The position numbers and the translations under genes were made by a program. The notes under the pieces are model-generated. The model was given only the letters and a program-made list of their open reading frames with translations. It was not told where the DNA came from and made no database searches. Shown piece by piece: positions 51,979 to 60,804 of a DNA stretch of 64,000 nt. Each line of letters begins with the position of its first letter. Positions within the stretch are counted from its first letter, which is position 1. Source of the DNA: VMCJ01 sp965660545 (GTDB lineage: Bacteria; Pseudomonadota; Alphaproteobacteria; Bin95); assembly GCA_965660545.1 (NCBI GenBank), contig CBFIAF010000012.1:1-64000 (forward strand). The letters are read 5' to 3'.

Positions 51979-53005
51979 TGGCATGTTTGGTGCCAGGATC
52001 TTCCGCCAGATCCGCCTGATCGTCGGTGTTGTAATTTCGGTCATACCACCACGCGAGCCAGTCGCTATAGGCAATCGGCGGGTATTGTGGCGGGTTGTCC
52101 GGGTTTTGGCAGGACGGCAAGCAATCGACCACCGTGTCCAGATGCGGCGCTAAGAAATAGGGGATGGCGTAGCGGCGTTGGCCAATGGGGGGGAGTGCGC
52201 GGTGAGGCGTGGATTTGTAGCGATCGTTAGTCCAGCGCTGAAGCGTGTCGCCCGCATTCACAACGAAAGAATTCGGCACATAGGGCACATCAAGCCACTT
52301 ATCCTCCCCCACCCAGATTTGCAGGCCAGGCACGCCAGATTGCGGCAGGAACGTCATAAAGCTGGCGTCTGTATGGGGCGCTATCCCGTATTGCCCGGCC
52401 TCCTGCACTGGAACGGGTGGATAGTGGGAAAGGCGGAAGGTGAACATGCATTCTGCAAAGGCTTTGTTGAATCCGTCACTCGGAAGATCAAGCGACACGG
52501 CCAATGCCGGCAACAGGCGCTGCGTCATCGCCTCGACGGCACCCGTGTATTCCAGCAAGGTTTCTTTGAAACCAGGCAGGTCGTTCGGCCATTCATTCGG
52601 CCCCGCAAAGCGCCTGCCTGCCTTTACTAAGGGATCATCAGGTGCCCGTTCCCGCTTCATGAAAAAAGCCTCATTGCGATCCGGCTTAGCGCTCGATTCA
52701 CTGACACGGGATGTGCGGACATTGTAGCGGTTCATCGCCATATAGCCATTGCTATGCTCGTTCATCAGCACAGCATGCTTGGCGTCCATGGTTTGGTCGT
52801 GGAAGCGCTCGGCTTCGGCGAATGTACGTTCAATCAGGTCCTGGGGTACGCCATGATTGGTCAGGATCAGGAATCCTGCCGTCTCTAACGCATGGCGAAG
52901 CGCACTAGCCACCTGCGCCTGCCCAGAAGCCCCATCGCCGAGTGGCCCCATATCGACAACCGCGATCTTGTTGATTTCTGGCTCCACAGCCGCTGCCTTA
53001 CCCAT
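51971..53005 (-). CDS. 2-oxoglutarate/Fe(II)-dependent oxygenase, isopenicillin N synthase family
   Basis: A 344-residue non-haem iron oxygenase. The N-terminal DIOX_N domain has ALRHALETAGFLILTNHGVP. The double-stranded beta-helix core supplies the metal triad: His and Asp in GIAPHTDASFMTFLPQ, and His in YKSTPHRALPP, followed by arginine in RRYAIPYFLAPH that would bind the co-substrate carboxylate. Family members hydroxylate, desaturate or cyclise small molecules, amino acids and hormones. It overlaps the duplicated unknown gene by 8 bases; the two form a unit facing the hydantoinase operon. The oxygenated substrate is unknown. Confidence 0.87.
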   Translation of the reverse strand: MGKAAAVEPEINKIAVVDMGPLGDGASGQAQVASALRHALETAGFLILTNHGVPQDLIERTFAEAERFHDQTMDAKHAVLMNEHSNGYMAMNRYNVRTSRVSESSAKPDRNEAFFMKRERAPDDPLVKAGRRFAGPNEWPNDLPGFKETLLEYTGAVEAMTQRLLPALAVSLDLPSDGFNKAFAECMFTFRLSHYPPVPVQEAGQYGIAPHTDASFMTFLPQSGVPGLQIWVGEDKWLDVPYVPNSFVVNAGDTLQRWTNDRYKSTPHRALPPIGQRRYAIPYFLAPHLDTVVDCLPSCQNPDNPPQYPPIAYSDWLAWWYDRNYNTDDQADLAEDPGTKHANG

Positions 53006-53130
53006 ACCTCATAACCTCCACTCTTTAGACGAGAAGCGTATCGCGCCGCTTTCCACCTGTCACGAATATGCGGGGATGGAGGGCGATATCATCCAGCTAT
53101 AGCGAGAAAGTATCTACAGTGCGCCGAGTG

Positions 53131-53562
53131 TCAGGACGCGCGCTTGCTCTGCAATGCGAGCCACTTCGAGATTGCGACGATACGAGCGGCGGCAATGATT
53201 AGTATCAGAACCTCCAACACAAAACTAGCAATTGGCTGAACTACAGGCGGATAGAGATAGATATTTTCAACTGTTTTCTGCGCAATTGTTGAAAAATCGC
53301 TGTATCGAATGACCAGGACCTGCGCAGTAAATAGTACTGTGATGATCAGGCTGTCTCGCCATGCCGCGAACAACAGAATCCATCTCTCATTTTCTGGTGG
53401 GCTGTCCAGCGTTTCTCTGGCGCGACCGTATAATAAAAATGAGAAAACGATCGCGGCGAGGGCAATCAGTAAACATGCAATACCAATCTTGAACATCACA
53501 CCTTGAAAAACAGACGATGCAAGCGTGTTAAAGACTTCTTCCATTGACGACAAACACCCCAT
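53131..53562 (-). CDS. Uncharacterised small membrane protein
   Basis: About 143 residues with three or four likely membrane helices: KIGIACLLIALAAIVFSFLL, then a loop with ENERWILLFAAWRDSLIITV running into VLFTAQVLVI, and SFVLEVLILIIAAARIVAIS near the C-terminus with a basic tail. The frame is open further upstream to 53751, but that part overlaps the ABC exporter 3' end and is arginine-rich shadow sequence. The start could be 53562 or 53544. Codon use is less GC-rich than in the neighbours, which may mean recent arrival. Not a family I recognise. Confidence 0.5.
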   Translation of the reverse strand: MGCLSSMEEVFNTLASSVFQGVMFKIGIACLLIALAAIVFSFLLYGRARETLDSPPENERWILLFAAWRDSLIITVLFTAQVLVIRYSDFSTIAQKTVENIYLYPPVVQPIASFVLEVLILIIAAARIVAISKWLALQSKRAS

Positions 53563-53632
53563 AATTGAAAAAGCACCAAATCTACACATTGGTAGGCAGC
53601 CTTGTACGGCCTCCTTGAAAAACTCACCATAG

Positions 53633-55486
53633 CTAACCCGCTTTCGTCGCCGCCACTTCTGGTTCCTCACAATCTTCCTGCTGGCGCGCCCACATTTCGG
53701 CATAGACGCCGTCTTCCACCATGAGGCTTCGGTGTTTGCCGCGCTCCACAACCTTGCCGCCTTGGAACACCAGAATTTCGTCCGCGTTCACGACTGTGGA
53801 AAGCCTGTGCGCGATCACAATGGCGGTGCGGCCTTCTGAGAGTTCTTCCAGATTGGTCTGAATTTCCCGCTCCGTCGCTGTATCCAGGGCAGAGGTCGCT
53901 TCATCTAGAACCAATATTGGTGGGTTCTTCAGGATTGTGCGGGCAATGGCGACGCGCTGCTTCTCGCCGCCCGAGAGCTTTAATCCGCGCTCGCCAACTT
54001 CTGTATCCCACCCATCTGGCAAGCCTTCCACAAAGTCTGCGATACGCGCGAGGCGAGCGGCCTCTTCTGCCTCCGCAGGTGACGCATCCTGGCGACCGTA
54101 AAGCACATTATAAAGCATGGAATCGTTGAACAGCACTGTATCCTGCGGCACCGTGCCAATGGCGGCGCGCACGCTGATTTGGTCAACATCGCGCAAATCC
54201 TGGCCGTCAATCGTGATACGGCCTTTCTGCACGTCATAAAACCGATACAGCAGTCGCCCAATGGTGGACTTCCCCGCACCAGACGGTCCAACAACAGCAA
54301 CCGTTTTTCCGGCAGGTACCTTAAAAGAGACGCCTTGCAAAATAGGCCGACGTGGATCGTAGGCGAAATGCACATTCTCAAACGCGATTGCACCTTCAGC
54401 GACTGTCAGCTGTGGCGCGTTGGGTTTGTCCGGCACCTCCGGCTTCACATCAAGCAGACTGAACATTTTCTCCATATCGATCAGCGCCTGCATGATCTCG
54501 CGATACACAAACCCAAACATATTCAGCGGTTGATAAAGCTGAATCAGATAGGCGTTTACCATCACGAATTCGCCCAGCGTCATCGTGCCCTTCTGGATAC
54601 CGACCGCCGCCATCATCATCACCGCCACAAGGCTGACTGAAATAATGATCGCTTGGCCCACATTCAAAGCTGAAAGCGAAAGGGAGCTTTTGACAGCGGC
54701 TTTTTCATAGGCTCCAAGCGCTTGATCGAACCGCCCCGCTTCATGCCTTTCAGCATTGAAATATTTTACCGTTTCAAAGTTCAGCAGGCTATCAACAGCC
54801 TTCGAATGAGCGCGGCTGTCTTCCTCATTCATTGTGCGGCGGATGCCCAAGCGCCAGGTGGTGACGTATTTCGTGAATGTTATGTAGATGACAATCGTGG
54901 CACCGGTGACGGCTGCAAACCGCCAGTCCAGCATATTCCACAAAATCGCCATCACGACAATTATCTCAAAGATTGTCGGTAACACGCTGAACACAGCGAA
55001 ACGCAGCAATGTCTCAATCGCCTTCACGCCACGTTCAATGGCGCGGCTTAGCCCACCTGTTCGACGCTCCAGATGGAAACGCAGGGATAGGTTATGGAGG
55101 TGGCGGAATACATCTAAACCAACGCCACGAATGGCACCCTGGGCGACGGCAGCAAACAGCACTTCGCGGATTTCACCGAACAATGTGGCACCAATGCGAA
55201 CAAGGCCATATGCGAAAATAATGCCCAAGGGTGCTGCTATTGCGAGTTCTGGTTTGTTCTCCAGCGAATCAATAGCGTCTTTGAAAAACAATGGCGCATA
55301 GACATTTGAAACCTTCGCCAACACCAGGCAAATGGTCGCTAAAACGATCCGCAGTTTAAAACTTGGCCGGTCTTTTGGCCAAAGATAAGGCATCAACAAA
55401 CCAATGACGCCAAAGCTCGCTTTGTCCTTAGTGCTGGCTTCAGACTCGGTCTCTGCCGTTTCGTCTGGGGGGCTCATTGTCTTCAT
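53633..55486 (-). CDS. ABC exporter of the Atm1/HMT1 type (half-transporter, permease plus ATPase)
   Basis: A 617-residue half-transporter that works as a homodimer in the inner membrane. The six-helix domain (about 30-340) has the Atm1 signatures FRHLHNLSLRFHLERRTGGL, RAIERGVKAIETLLRF and NFETVKYFNAERHE. The ATPase part has Walker A VVGPSGAGKSTIGRLLYRF, signature LSGGEKQRVAIARTI, and Walker B PILVLDEATSALD. Bacterial Atm1 proteins export glutathione-linked metals or persulfides and help with iron-sulfur and heavy-metal homeostasis. It is monocistronic and divergent from the HNH nuclease. Confidence 0.92.
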   Translation of the reverse strand: MKTMSPPDETAETESEASTKDKASFGVIGLLMPYLWPKDRPSFKLRIVLATICLVLAKVSNVYAPLFFKDAIDSLENKPELAIAAPLGIIFAYGLVRIGATLFGEIREVLFAAVAQGAIRGVGLDVFRHLHNLSLRFHLERRTGGLSRAIERGVKAIETLLRFAVFSVLPTIFEIIVVMAILWNMLDWRFAAVTGATIVIYITFTKYVTTWRLGIRRTMNEEDSRAHSKAVDSLLNFETVKYFNAERHEAGRFDQALGAYEKAAVKSSLSLSALNVGQAIIISVSLVAVMMMAAVGIQKGTMTLGEFVMVNAYLIQLYQPLNMFGFVYREIMQALIDMEKMFSLLDVKPEVPDKPNAPQLTVAEGAIAFENVHFAYDPRRPILQGVSFKVPAGKTVAVVGPSGAGKSTIGRLLYRFYDVQKGRITIDGQDLRDVDQISVRAAIGTVPQDTVLFNDSMLYNVLYGRQDASPAEAEEAARLARIADFVEGLPDGWDTEVGERGLKLSGGEKQRVAIARTILKNPPILVLDEATSALDTATEREIQTNLEELSEGRTAIVIAHRLSTVVNADEILVFQGGKVVERGKHRSLMVEDGVYAEMWARQQEDCEEPEVAATKAG

Positions 55487-55571
55487 CTTGTCACAATCAC
55501 AGTTTATGCCCCAATATGTAGTTTATGAAAGGCTTTGTTAAATCCCACCGAGCCGGAGGGCTCTGACTACC

Positions 55572-56129
55572 ATGCTCGATAATCGTGCTGCTTTGGTCTT
55601 GAATGCAGACTTCAGGCCGCTGAGTTATTTCCCATTGTCGCTTTGGTCATGGCGCGATGCGGTTAAGGCTGTCTTTTTGGAAAAGGTCAATGTGCTGGCC
55701 GAATATGACGACGCGCCAGTCCGCTCCCCTACGTTCGAAATGCATGCTCCAAGCGTTATCTCCCTTAAAGAATATATTGCTCCGGCGAAACGGCCAGCCT
55801 TCACCCGCTTTAATGTATTTTTGCGGGATCAATTCTGCTGCGCCTATTGCGGCGAGAAAGCGGTAACGTCCGAGCTGACGTTTGACCACGTTATTCCCCG
55901 CTCCCGCGGCGGCCGCACGGACTGGGCCAATGTCGCGACGGCTTGTGCTGCCTGCAACTTGGCCAAAGCTAACCTCACGCCAAAAGAAGCCCACATGCCG
56001 CTCCGCCAGATCCCCGCAGAACCGACGGTGTATGAGCTACAAGCACGCGGCCAGGCATTCCCACCAAACTTCCTCCACGAAAGCTGGCGGGATTACCTCT
56101 ACTGGGATTCCGTTCTCGAAAGCGATTAG
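55572..56129 (+). CDS. HNH endonuclease family protein
   Basis: A 185-residue protein with a C-terminal HNH nuclease fold. The zinc pair is in FCCAYCGEKAVTSELTFDHV, the catalytic region is HVIPRSRGGRTDWANVATAC, and the second zinc pair CAACNLAKAN follows. The N-terminal part (LVLNADFRPLSYFPLSLWSW) is typical of the widespread alphaproteobacterial HNH protein of this length. That protein is chromosomal and not tied to phage or restriction systems; its biological role is not established. Its last four bases overlap the end of argB on the other strand. Confidence 0.88.
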   Translation: MLDNRAALVLNADFRPLSYFPLSLWSWRDAVKAVFLEKVNVLAEYDDAPVRSPTFEMHAPSVISLKEYIAPAKRPAFTRFNVFLRDQFCCAYCGEKAVTSELTFDHVIPRSRGGRTDWANVATACAACNLAKANLTPKEAHMPLRQIPAEPTVYELQARGQAFPPNFLHESWRDYLYWDSVLESD

Positions 56130-57058
56130 CGATTCAGCTTGGACGAGTCAGCTGGGGCCTCTCGGCCTGGGCGGATTAATGTGCCGTCGCCACGCTCTGT
56201 GAAGATTTCCAGCAGGATGGCATGGGGAACGCGGCCATCCAGTATGACGGCAGCTTCAACACCCTCAGCTACGGCTTCCAGGCAGGTTTCGATCTTGGGG
56301 ATCATCCCTCCTTTGATGACGCCTTCACTGATCATGCGGCGAGCCGCATCAGCTGCGATATCTTCAATCTGCTTGCCTTCGGCATCCAGTACACCTGCGA
56401 CATCGGTCAACATCAGCAGCCGCTTCGCTTTTACAGCTGATGCAACTGCGCCTGCCGCTGTATCGGCATTGATATTGTAGGTATTGCCAACAGCGTCAAA
56501 ACCAACCGGTGCGATCACGGGTGTCACGCCGGTCCGCGCAAGTTCCGCCAGTACCGGGCCGTTCACTTCTTCAGGCTTACCAACGAAGCCTAGATCGATG
56601 ATCTTCTCAATATTACTGTCGCTGTTGCCGGTTTTGTGGCCGAGTTTGCTGGCGCGGATCAGGTTTGCATCTTTACCGGACAGGCCAATCGCCCGGCCCC
56701 CTGCCCGATTAATTGCAGCGACAATGCCTTTATTGATTCCGCCGGAAAGCACCATCTCCACCACTTCAACTGTATCGGCGCCCGTAACGCGTAGCCCATC
56801 GACAAAGTCGCTTTTGATTTGCAGGCGCTTCAGCATGTCGCCGATTTGCGGGCCGCCGCCATGAACGACAATGGGGAATGCGCCGATCTGTTTCAGCAGC
56901 ACAATATCTCGCGCGAAATCATCGGCGAGGTCCTGGTCGCCCATCGCGTGGCCGCCATACTTAATAACGATAGTTTCGCCAGCATATCGGCGCATAAACG
57001 GCAGCGCCTCCGACAACATATCGACACGAGCCATTCTATCCGCAGAAATATCACTCAT
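56126..57058 (-). CDS. argB: Acetylglutamate kinase
   Basis: Phosphorylates N-acetylglutamate in arginine biosynthesis. It is 310 residues. The N-terminal segment has IVIKYGGHAMGD (catalytic lysine and glycine loop) and PIVVHGGGPQIGDML. The acetylglutamate site is FVDGLRVTGADT, and the C-terminal lysine/aspartate segment is GGMIPKIETCLEAVAEG. The N-terminal helix seen in arginine-inhibited hexameric enzymes appears present (MARVDMLSEALPFMRRYAG). Position downstream of engB in the yidC cluster is the standard alphaproteobacterial arrangement. Confidence 0.95.
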   Translation of the reverse strand: MSDISADRMARVDMLSEALPFMRRYAGETIVIKYGGHAMGDQDLADDFARDIVLLKQIGAFPIVVHGGGPQIGDMLKRLQIKSDFVDGLRVTGADTVEVVEMVLSGGINKGIVAAINRAGGRAIGLSGKDANLIRASKLGHKTGNSDSNIEKIIDLGFVGKPEEVNGPVLAELARTGVTPVIAPVGFDAVGNTYNINADTAAGAVASAVKAKRLLMLTDVAGVLDAEGKQIEDIAADAARRMISEGVIKGGMIPKIETCLEAVAEGVEAAVILDGRVPHAILLEIFTERGDGTLIRPGREAPADSSKLNR

Positions 57059-57093
57059 TACGCTTCTCGTATTCCGGTCAATTCAGGGGAAGA

Positions 57094-57753
57094 CTATACA
57101 GCCAGGGCCGCCATACGCGAACGCAATGCGGCGATGCCAATGTTCTTGCCAGCACTGGTCAATAGAACTTCTGGATGGGCAGCGCGGCGCTTTTTGGCGA
57201 CGGCTTCGGTTGCTGCCAGCATGGTCAATTGCTGGTTCGGTTTCAGCTTATCCGCTTTGGTCAGAATGATCTGATAGGAGAGCGCAGACTCATCCAACAT
57301 ATCCATCATTTCATGGTCGCTTGGCTTGAAGCCGTGACGTGCATCGACGAGCAGATAAAGCCGTGCAAGCGTTGAGCGGCCGCGCAGGAAATCCTGTGTC
57401 AGCTCCGTCCAGTCCGCCACTTTGGAGCGGGAGACTTTAGCGTAGCCATAGCCCGGCAGATCGACCAAACGCAGGCGTTGGCCTAGCTCAAAAAACACCA
57501 GAGACTGGGTGCGGCCCGGCGTATTAGATGAGCGCGCAAGTGCCTTCTGACCCGTCAACGCATTCACGAGGCTGGACTTACCGACATTGGAGCGACCCGC
57601 AAACGCCACTTCAGGCAGACCCAGCGGCGGCAGGTTATCGAGCGCCTTAGCTTCCCAAAGAAATTCACATTCCTTGGAGAAGAGCAGGCGCCCGTCTTCC
57701 AGCCGCTCCGGCGTATCACGATCGTCGAAGCTAGGGCTGTCTACCTCGGGCAT
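57094..57753 (-). CDS. engB: Ribosome biogenesis GTPase EngB (YsxC/YihA)
   Basis: An essential GTPase needed for large ribosomal subunit maturation. It is 219 residues. G1 is GRSNVGKSSLVNAL (about 53-66), G2 lies in RTQSLVFFE, G3 is LVDLPGYGYAKVS, and G4 is ILTKADKL. G5 lies near LLTSAGKN. It follows yidC by 10 bases and precedes argB by 35. Confidence 0.95.
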   Translation of the reverse strand: MPEVDSPSFDDRDTPERLEDGRLLFSKECEFLWEAKALDNLPPLGLPEVAFAGRSNVGKSSLVNALTGQKALARSSNTPGRTQSLVFFELGQRLRLVDLPGYGYAKVSRSKVADWTELTQDFLRGRSTLARLYLLVDARHGFKPSDHEMMDMLDESALSYQIILTKADKLKPNQQLTMLAATEAVAKKRRAAHPEVLLTSAGKNIGIAALRSRMAALAV

Positions 57754-57763
57754 TCGCCAACCT

Positions 57764-59548
57764 CTAAACTTTGCCTGCTACTGGCTTCTTCGCTCCGCCG
57801 CCCAGAGGCACGCCAGCCCGTGTCATGATGATCGCCTGCTGGCAGATCGAAAGCAGGTTGTTCCAGGTCCAGTAAATGACCAGCCCTGCCGCGAATCCAG
57901 ACAACAGCACGGTGAAGATAAGCGGCATCAGCATGAAAATGCGCGCTTGCATCGGGTCCGTCGGCTGCGGGTTCAGCTTTTGCTGCAAGAACATCGTAAC
58001 GCCCATCATGATCGCCCAAGCACCAATATGTAGGAAGCTTGGCGGGGTGAATGGGAACAATCCGAACACATTAAAGACATTGGTCGGGTCCGGTGCTGAC
58101 AAATCTTGAATCCAGCCAAAGAACGGCGCATGGCGCATTTCAATCGCTACGATCAGAACTTTATAAAGCGAGAAGAACACTGGAATCTGCACGATGATCG
58201 GCAAACAGCCAGATGCAGGATTGACTTTCTCTTTCTTGTAGAGCGCCATCATTTCCTGATTAAGCTTCTGGCGATCATCGCCGTAACGCTCACGCAGTTT
58301 CAGCATTTCGGGCTGCAGGCCCTTCATTGCCGCCATGGACTTGTAGGATTTGTTGGCGAGCGGGAAGAAAACGATCTTCACACAAACCGTCAACGCCATA
58401 ATCGCAAGGCCAAAGTTGCCAAGCAGTTGATAGAACCATTCCAGCGCATAGAAGAACGGCTTGGTCAGGTAATAAAACCAGCCAAAATCAATCGCCTTAT
58501 CAAACAACGGAATGTTCAAATTTTCTTCGTAGCGATCCAGCAGGCCAACTTCCTTGGCACCGCCGAAGAACCGATGGGTAACTTCATGGGAGGCACCGGG
58601 CGCAATCGCCACCGCACCGCCAAGATAATCGCTTTGATAACGACTAACACCGCCCGCGTTTGTGTGCAGGAAGCGCGCTTTTACTGGTTGATCGAATGGC
58701 GGAATGAGCGCCGCCAACCAATATTTATCCGTTATCCCAATCCACCCGCCATTGGTGTTGTGGGTGATGATTTCGGACTGCCCATCGTCAAACAAATCGT
58801 CATAGGAGAGTTCTTCGAGGGTCTCATTAAACACCCCAATTGGCCCTTCATGCAGCACATAAAGCCCTGATGTTTCAGGCTCCCCAGCTCGGGAAATCAA
58901 GCTGTAAGGATAGAGCGTTGTCGCGGCAGCGCTATTATTCTTCACAACATCGGTGACGGTGAACATATAGCCATCATCAAGCGCAATCGTGCGCTCATAA
59001 AGCATGCCATCTAGGCTTTCCCAGGTCATGACAACAGAGCTATTTTCCGTCAGCGTCCGATCGTTCGAGCGCCATTCGGTCTTGCTGGTTGGAACGCTGC
59101 CTTCTTTACCGGCTGTTGCGGACCAACCGAACCGCGCGAAATAAGCGTCCGGCCCACCGGATGGAGAGAGCAGCGTAATTGACGGGCTGTCTTCGGCCAG
59201 GGTCTGCTTGTAGGTGGAAAGCGTCAGATCATCGAGACTAGCACCGGTTAGTGAGATAGAACCGGCAAGGCGCGGCGTTGAAATCGTCACGCGCGCGCTT
59301 TGGTTCAGTGCCGCCGCTCGGGTCAAGCCACGGGCTTGCCCGCCATCCGCCGTGATCGCGCTCGGTCCGGTTGCTTCCCTTGGTGGGCCAGGAATCGCTG
59401 CGTCACTGGCTGGAGCTGGTTGCGTTCCATCAGCCGTGACGGATGCGACCGGTTTCACCGGTGGCTTTGGCGGTGGAAACAGCACATTCCAGCCAAGCAA
59501 AATCACGAGCGACGCCGCCATCGCTATAAAAAGATTGCGTTGCTCCAT
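57764..59548 (-). CDS. yidC: Membrane protein insertase YidC
   Basis: Inserts and folds inner-membrane proteins, alone or with SecYEG. It is 594 residues: an N-terminal anchor (FIAMAASLVILLGWNVLF), a proline/alanine linker, the large periplasmic domain (about 80-360), then the conserved five-helix core. The core starts GWFYYLTKPFFYALEWFYQL and carries the cytosolic loop with KERYGDD-like residues (LRERYGDDRQKLNQEMMALY). Then come NPASGCLPIIVQIPVFFSLY and the final helices. A run of about ten G lies just upstream (near 59573-59582). Confidence 0.96.
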   Translation of the reverse strand: MEQRNLFIAMAASLVILLGWNVLFPPPKPPVKPVASVTADGTQPAPASDAAIPGPPREATGPSAITADGGQARGLTRAAALNQSARVTISTPRLAGSISLTGASLDDLTLSTYKQTLAEDSPSITLLSPSGGPDAYFARFGWSATAGKEGSVPTSKTEWRSNDRTLTENSSVVMTWESLDGMLYERTIALDDGYMFTVTDVVKNNSAAATTLYPYSLISRAGEPETSGLYVLHEGPIGVFNETLEELSYDDLFDDGQSEIITHNTNGGWIGITDKYWLAALIPPFDQPVKARFLHTNAGGVSRYQSDYLGGAVAIAPGASHEVTHRFFGGAKEVGLLDRYEENLNIPLFDKAIDFGWFYYLTKPFFYALEWFYQLLGNFGLAIMALTVCVKIVFFPLANKSYKSMAAMKGLQPEMLKLRERYGDDRQKLNQEMMALYKKEKVNPASGCLPIIVQIPVFFSLYKVLIVAIEMRHAPFFGWIQDLSAPDPTNVFNVFGLFPFTPPSFLHIGAWAIMMGVTMFLQQKLNPQPTDPMQARIFMLMPLIFTVLLSGFAAGLVIYWTWNNLLSICQQAIIMTRAGVPLGGGAKKPVAGKV

Positions 59549-59668
59549 CGCGCGAAGTCCTAAACCGTCTATTTGGGGGGGGGCGCATTACGCCCATCTT
59601 AACATTGTCGCAGGGTTCTAGCCCGGAAATCATTTAGTCTCCACCCCATTACGTGCGCATATGGTCGC

Positions 59669-59947
59669 TTATGGGTCGCAATGGTCGCATTTCTTTGTGA
59701 GCGACGCCGCTGTGTGATGTGTTGGAGATGGAACCGGGTCATCGCCGCTGCCGCCCCAAGGGTGGCAACGGGTAAGCCTGCGCACGGCCAACCATCCCCC
59801 CTTCAGCGGCCCATGCACCTTCAGTGCTTGTAGCGCATAGACAGAGCATGTGGGTTTAAACCGGCAGGCCATGGGCGTAAATGGCGATATGCAATAGCGA
59901 TACACATATATCGGTGCGGACAGCATGTGGACGATTATCCGGCGCAT
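59669..59947 (-). CDS. yidD: Membrane protein insertion efficiency factor YidD
   Basis: A 92-residue small protein with the YidD pattern: amphipathic N-terminal helix IIVHMLSAPIYVYRYCISPF, cysteine pair around CRFKPTCSVYALQALKVHGP, and GGWLAVRRLTRCHPWGGSGDDP. Its start overlaps the rnpA stop by one base (TAATG). The order rpmH-rnpA-yidD-yidC is standard. The tail after GDDPVP is short and histidine-rich (THHTAASLTKKCDHCDP), slightly unusual. Confidence 0.93.
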   Translation of the reverse strand: MRRIIVHMLSAPIYVYRYCISPFTPMACRFKPTCSVYALQALKVHGPLKGGWLAVRRLTRCHPWGGSGDDPVPSPTHHTAASLTKKCDHCDP

Positions 59948-60336
59948 TAGCGTTTATCCTGCAGCTTCGCCGTGACCTGTTGAAAAGCCCGGCGCATATC
60001 CGCCTGAAGCCTGTCGTACGGGCAATCGATTGTGTGCGGGCGGCCAATCAGCACGTAATCACAGCCGGTCACAGCAAATGCTGGCGCAATTTCTGCAGCA
60101 GCGGCTTTCAACCGACGCCGCGCGCGATTACGGGCAACAGCATTTCCCACACGTTTTGAGCACGTGAAGCCCACACGGATTGAACTTGGGTCGGCAGAAC
60201 CGGATTCATGGGCTCGCCGCCGACGTCCCTGAAGGAATAGCGTACCCGACCCGGCCTTTCGCCCTTTGGCAGCGGCCAGAAAATCCTTGCGTTCTTTAAG
60301 GCGCAGGAGCTCTGGAATCGATGCATTTTCATCCAT
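59947..60336 (-). CDS. rnpA: Ribonuclease P protein component
   Basis: The protein cofactor of RNase P, which trims tRNA 5' ends. It is 129 residues from the ATG at 60336, or up to 136 from a GTG at 60357. It has LLRLKERKDFLAAAKG at the N-terminus. The central RNA-binding signature is FTCSKRVGNAVARNRARRRL, followed by the CDYVLIGR strand. It sits between rpmH and yidD. Confidence 0.94.
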   Translation of the reverse strand: MDENASIPELLRLKERKDFLAAAKGRKAGSGTLFLQGRRRRAHESGSADPSSIRVGFTCSKRVGNAVARNRARRRLKAAAAEIAPAFAVTGCDYVLIGRPHTIDCPYDRLQADMRRAFQQVTAKLQDKR

Positions 60337-60373
60337 CGCTACAGCCGACACTGCCACGCTTCTATAGAAAGAC

Positions 60374-60508
60374 CTACGCAGAGACGCGCTTACGGCCCTT
60401 GGCCCGACGGTTGCTCAGCACGCGGCGACCACCAACCGTCGCCATCCGTGAGCGGAAACCATGGCGGCGTTTGCGAACGATTACGCTCGGCTGATAAGTG
60501 CGTTTCAT
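60374..60508 (-). CDS. rpmH: 50S ribosomal protein L34
   Basis: Forty-four residues beginning MKRTYQPSVIVRKRRHGF, with RMATVGGRRVLSNRRAKGRK and the ending RVSA: the complete, highly conserved L34. It is transcribed first in the rpmH-rnpA-yidD-yidC-engB-argB cluster. Confidence 0.97.
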   Translation of the reverse strand: MKRTYQPSVIVRKRRHGFRSRMATVGGRRVLSNRRAKGRKRVSA

Positions 60509-60804
60509 AGCATCGAACTCCAAACTATCATGACTGCATCTGCATACAGTCTCATACGGCTACCAGCCAACGAGTGCGCATGCATTTGCGCGTCGGTCCT
60601 GCTGCCGGAAAATGCGGAAGAAAATATATAGTAGTTTTAAGCGGCAAACGTCAATGACAGCGTTACTAAATGCGGCACCTTGCCTCCCAGTAACGCCTGT
60701 ATTCACGAAATTCTGAATAGGCGGCGCTAGATTGCTGCTCCATAACAGAGTAACACAACCAACGGATTAAACCGACTTATGCCATATCCTTGCGACTTAC
60801 GACC
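60509..60804. promoter_or_regulatory. Divergent intergenic region upstream of rpmH and the VTT-domain gene
   Basis: About 296 bases with promoters expected in both directions. I see a small dyad (GACTG and CAGTC with a 10-base spacer near 60533-60552) but no DnaA-box cluster, so no sign of a replication origin although rpmH often lies near one. No small gene is evident. Confidence 0.5.

Noticed and set aside
51979..52074. Longer start for the duplicated unknown gene
   Set aside because: The extra 32 codons lie entirely inside the oxygenase coding region; the ATG at 51978 gives tidy coupling and the repeat structure begins after it.
60509..60804. Chromosome origin near rpmH
   Set aside because: No DnaA boxes, no dnaA or dnaN gene, and no AT-rich unwinding stretch of convincing size.
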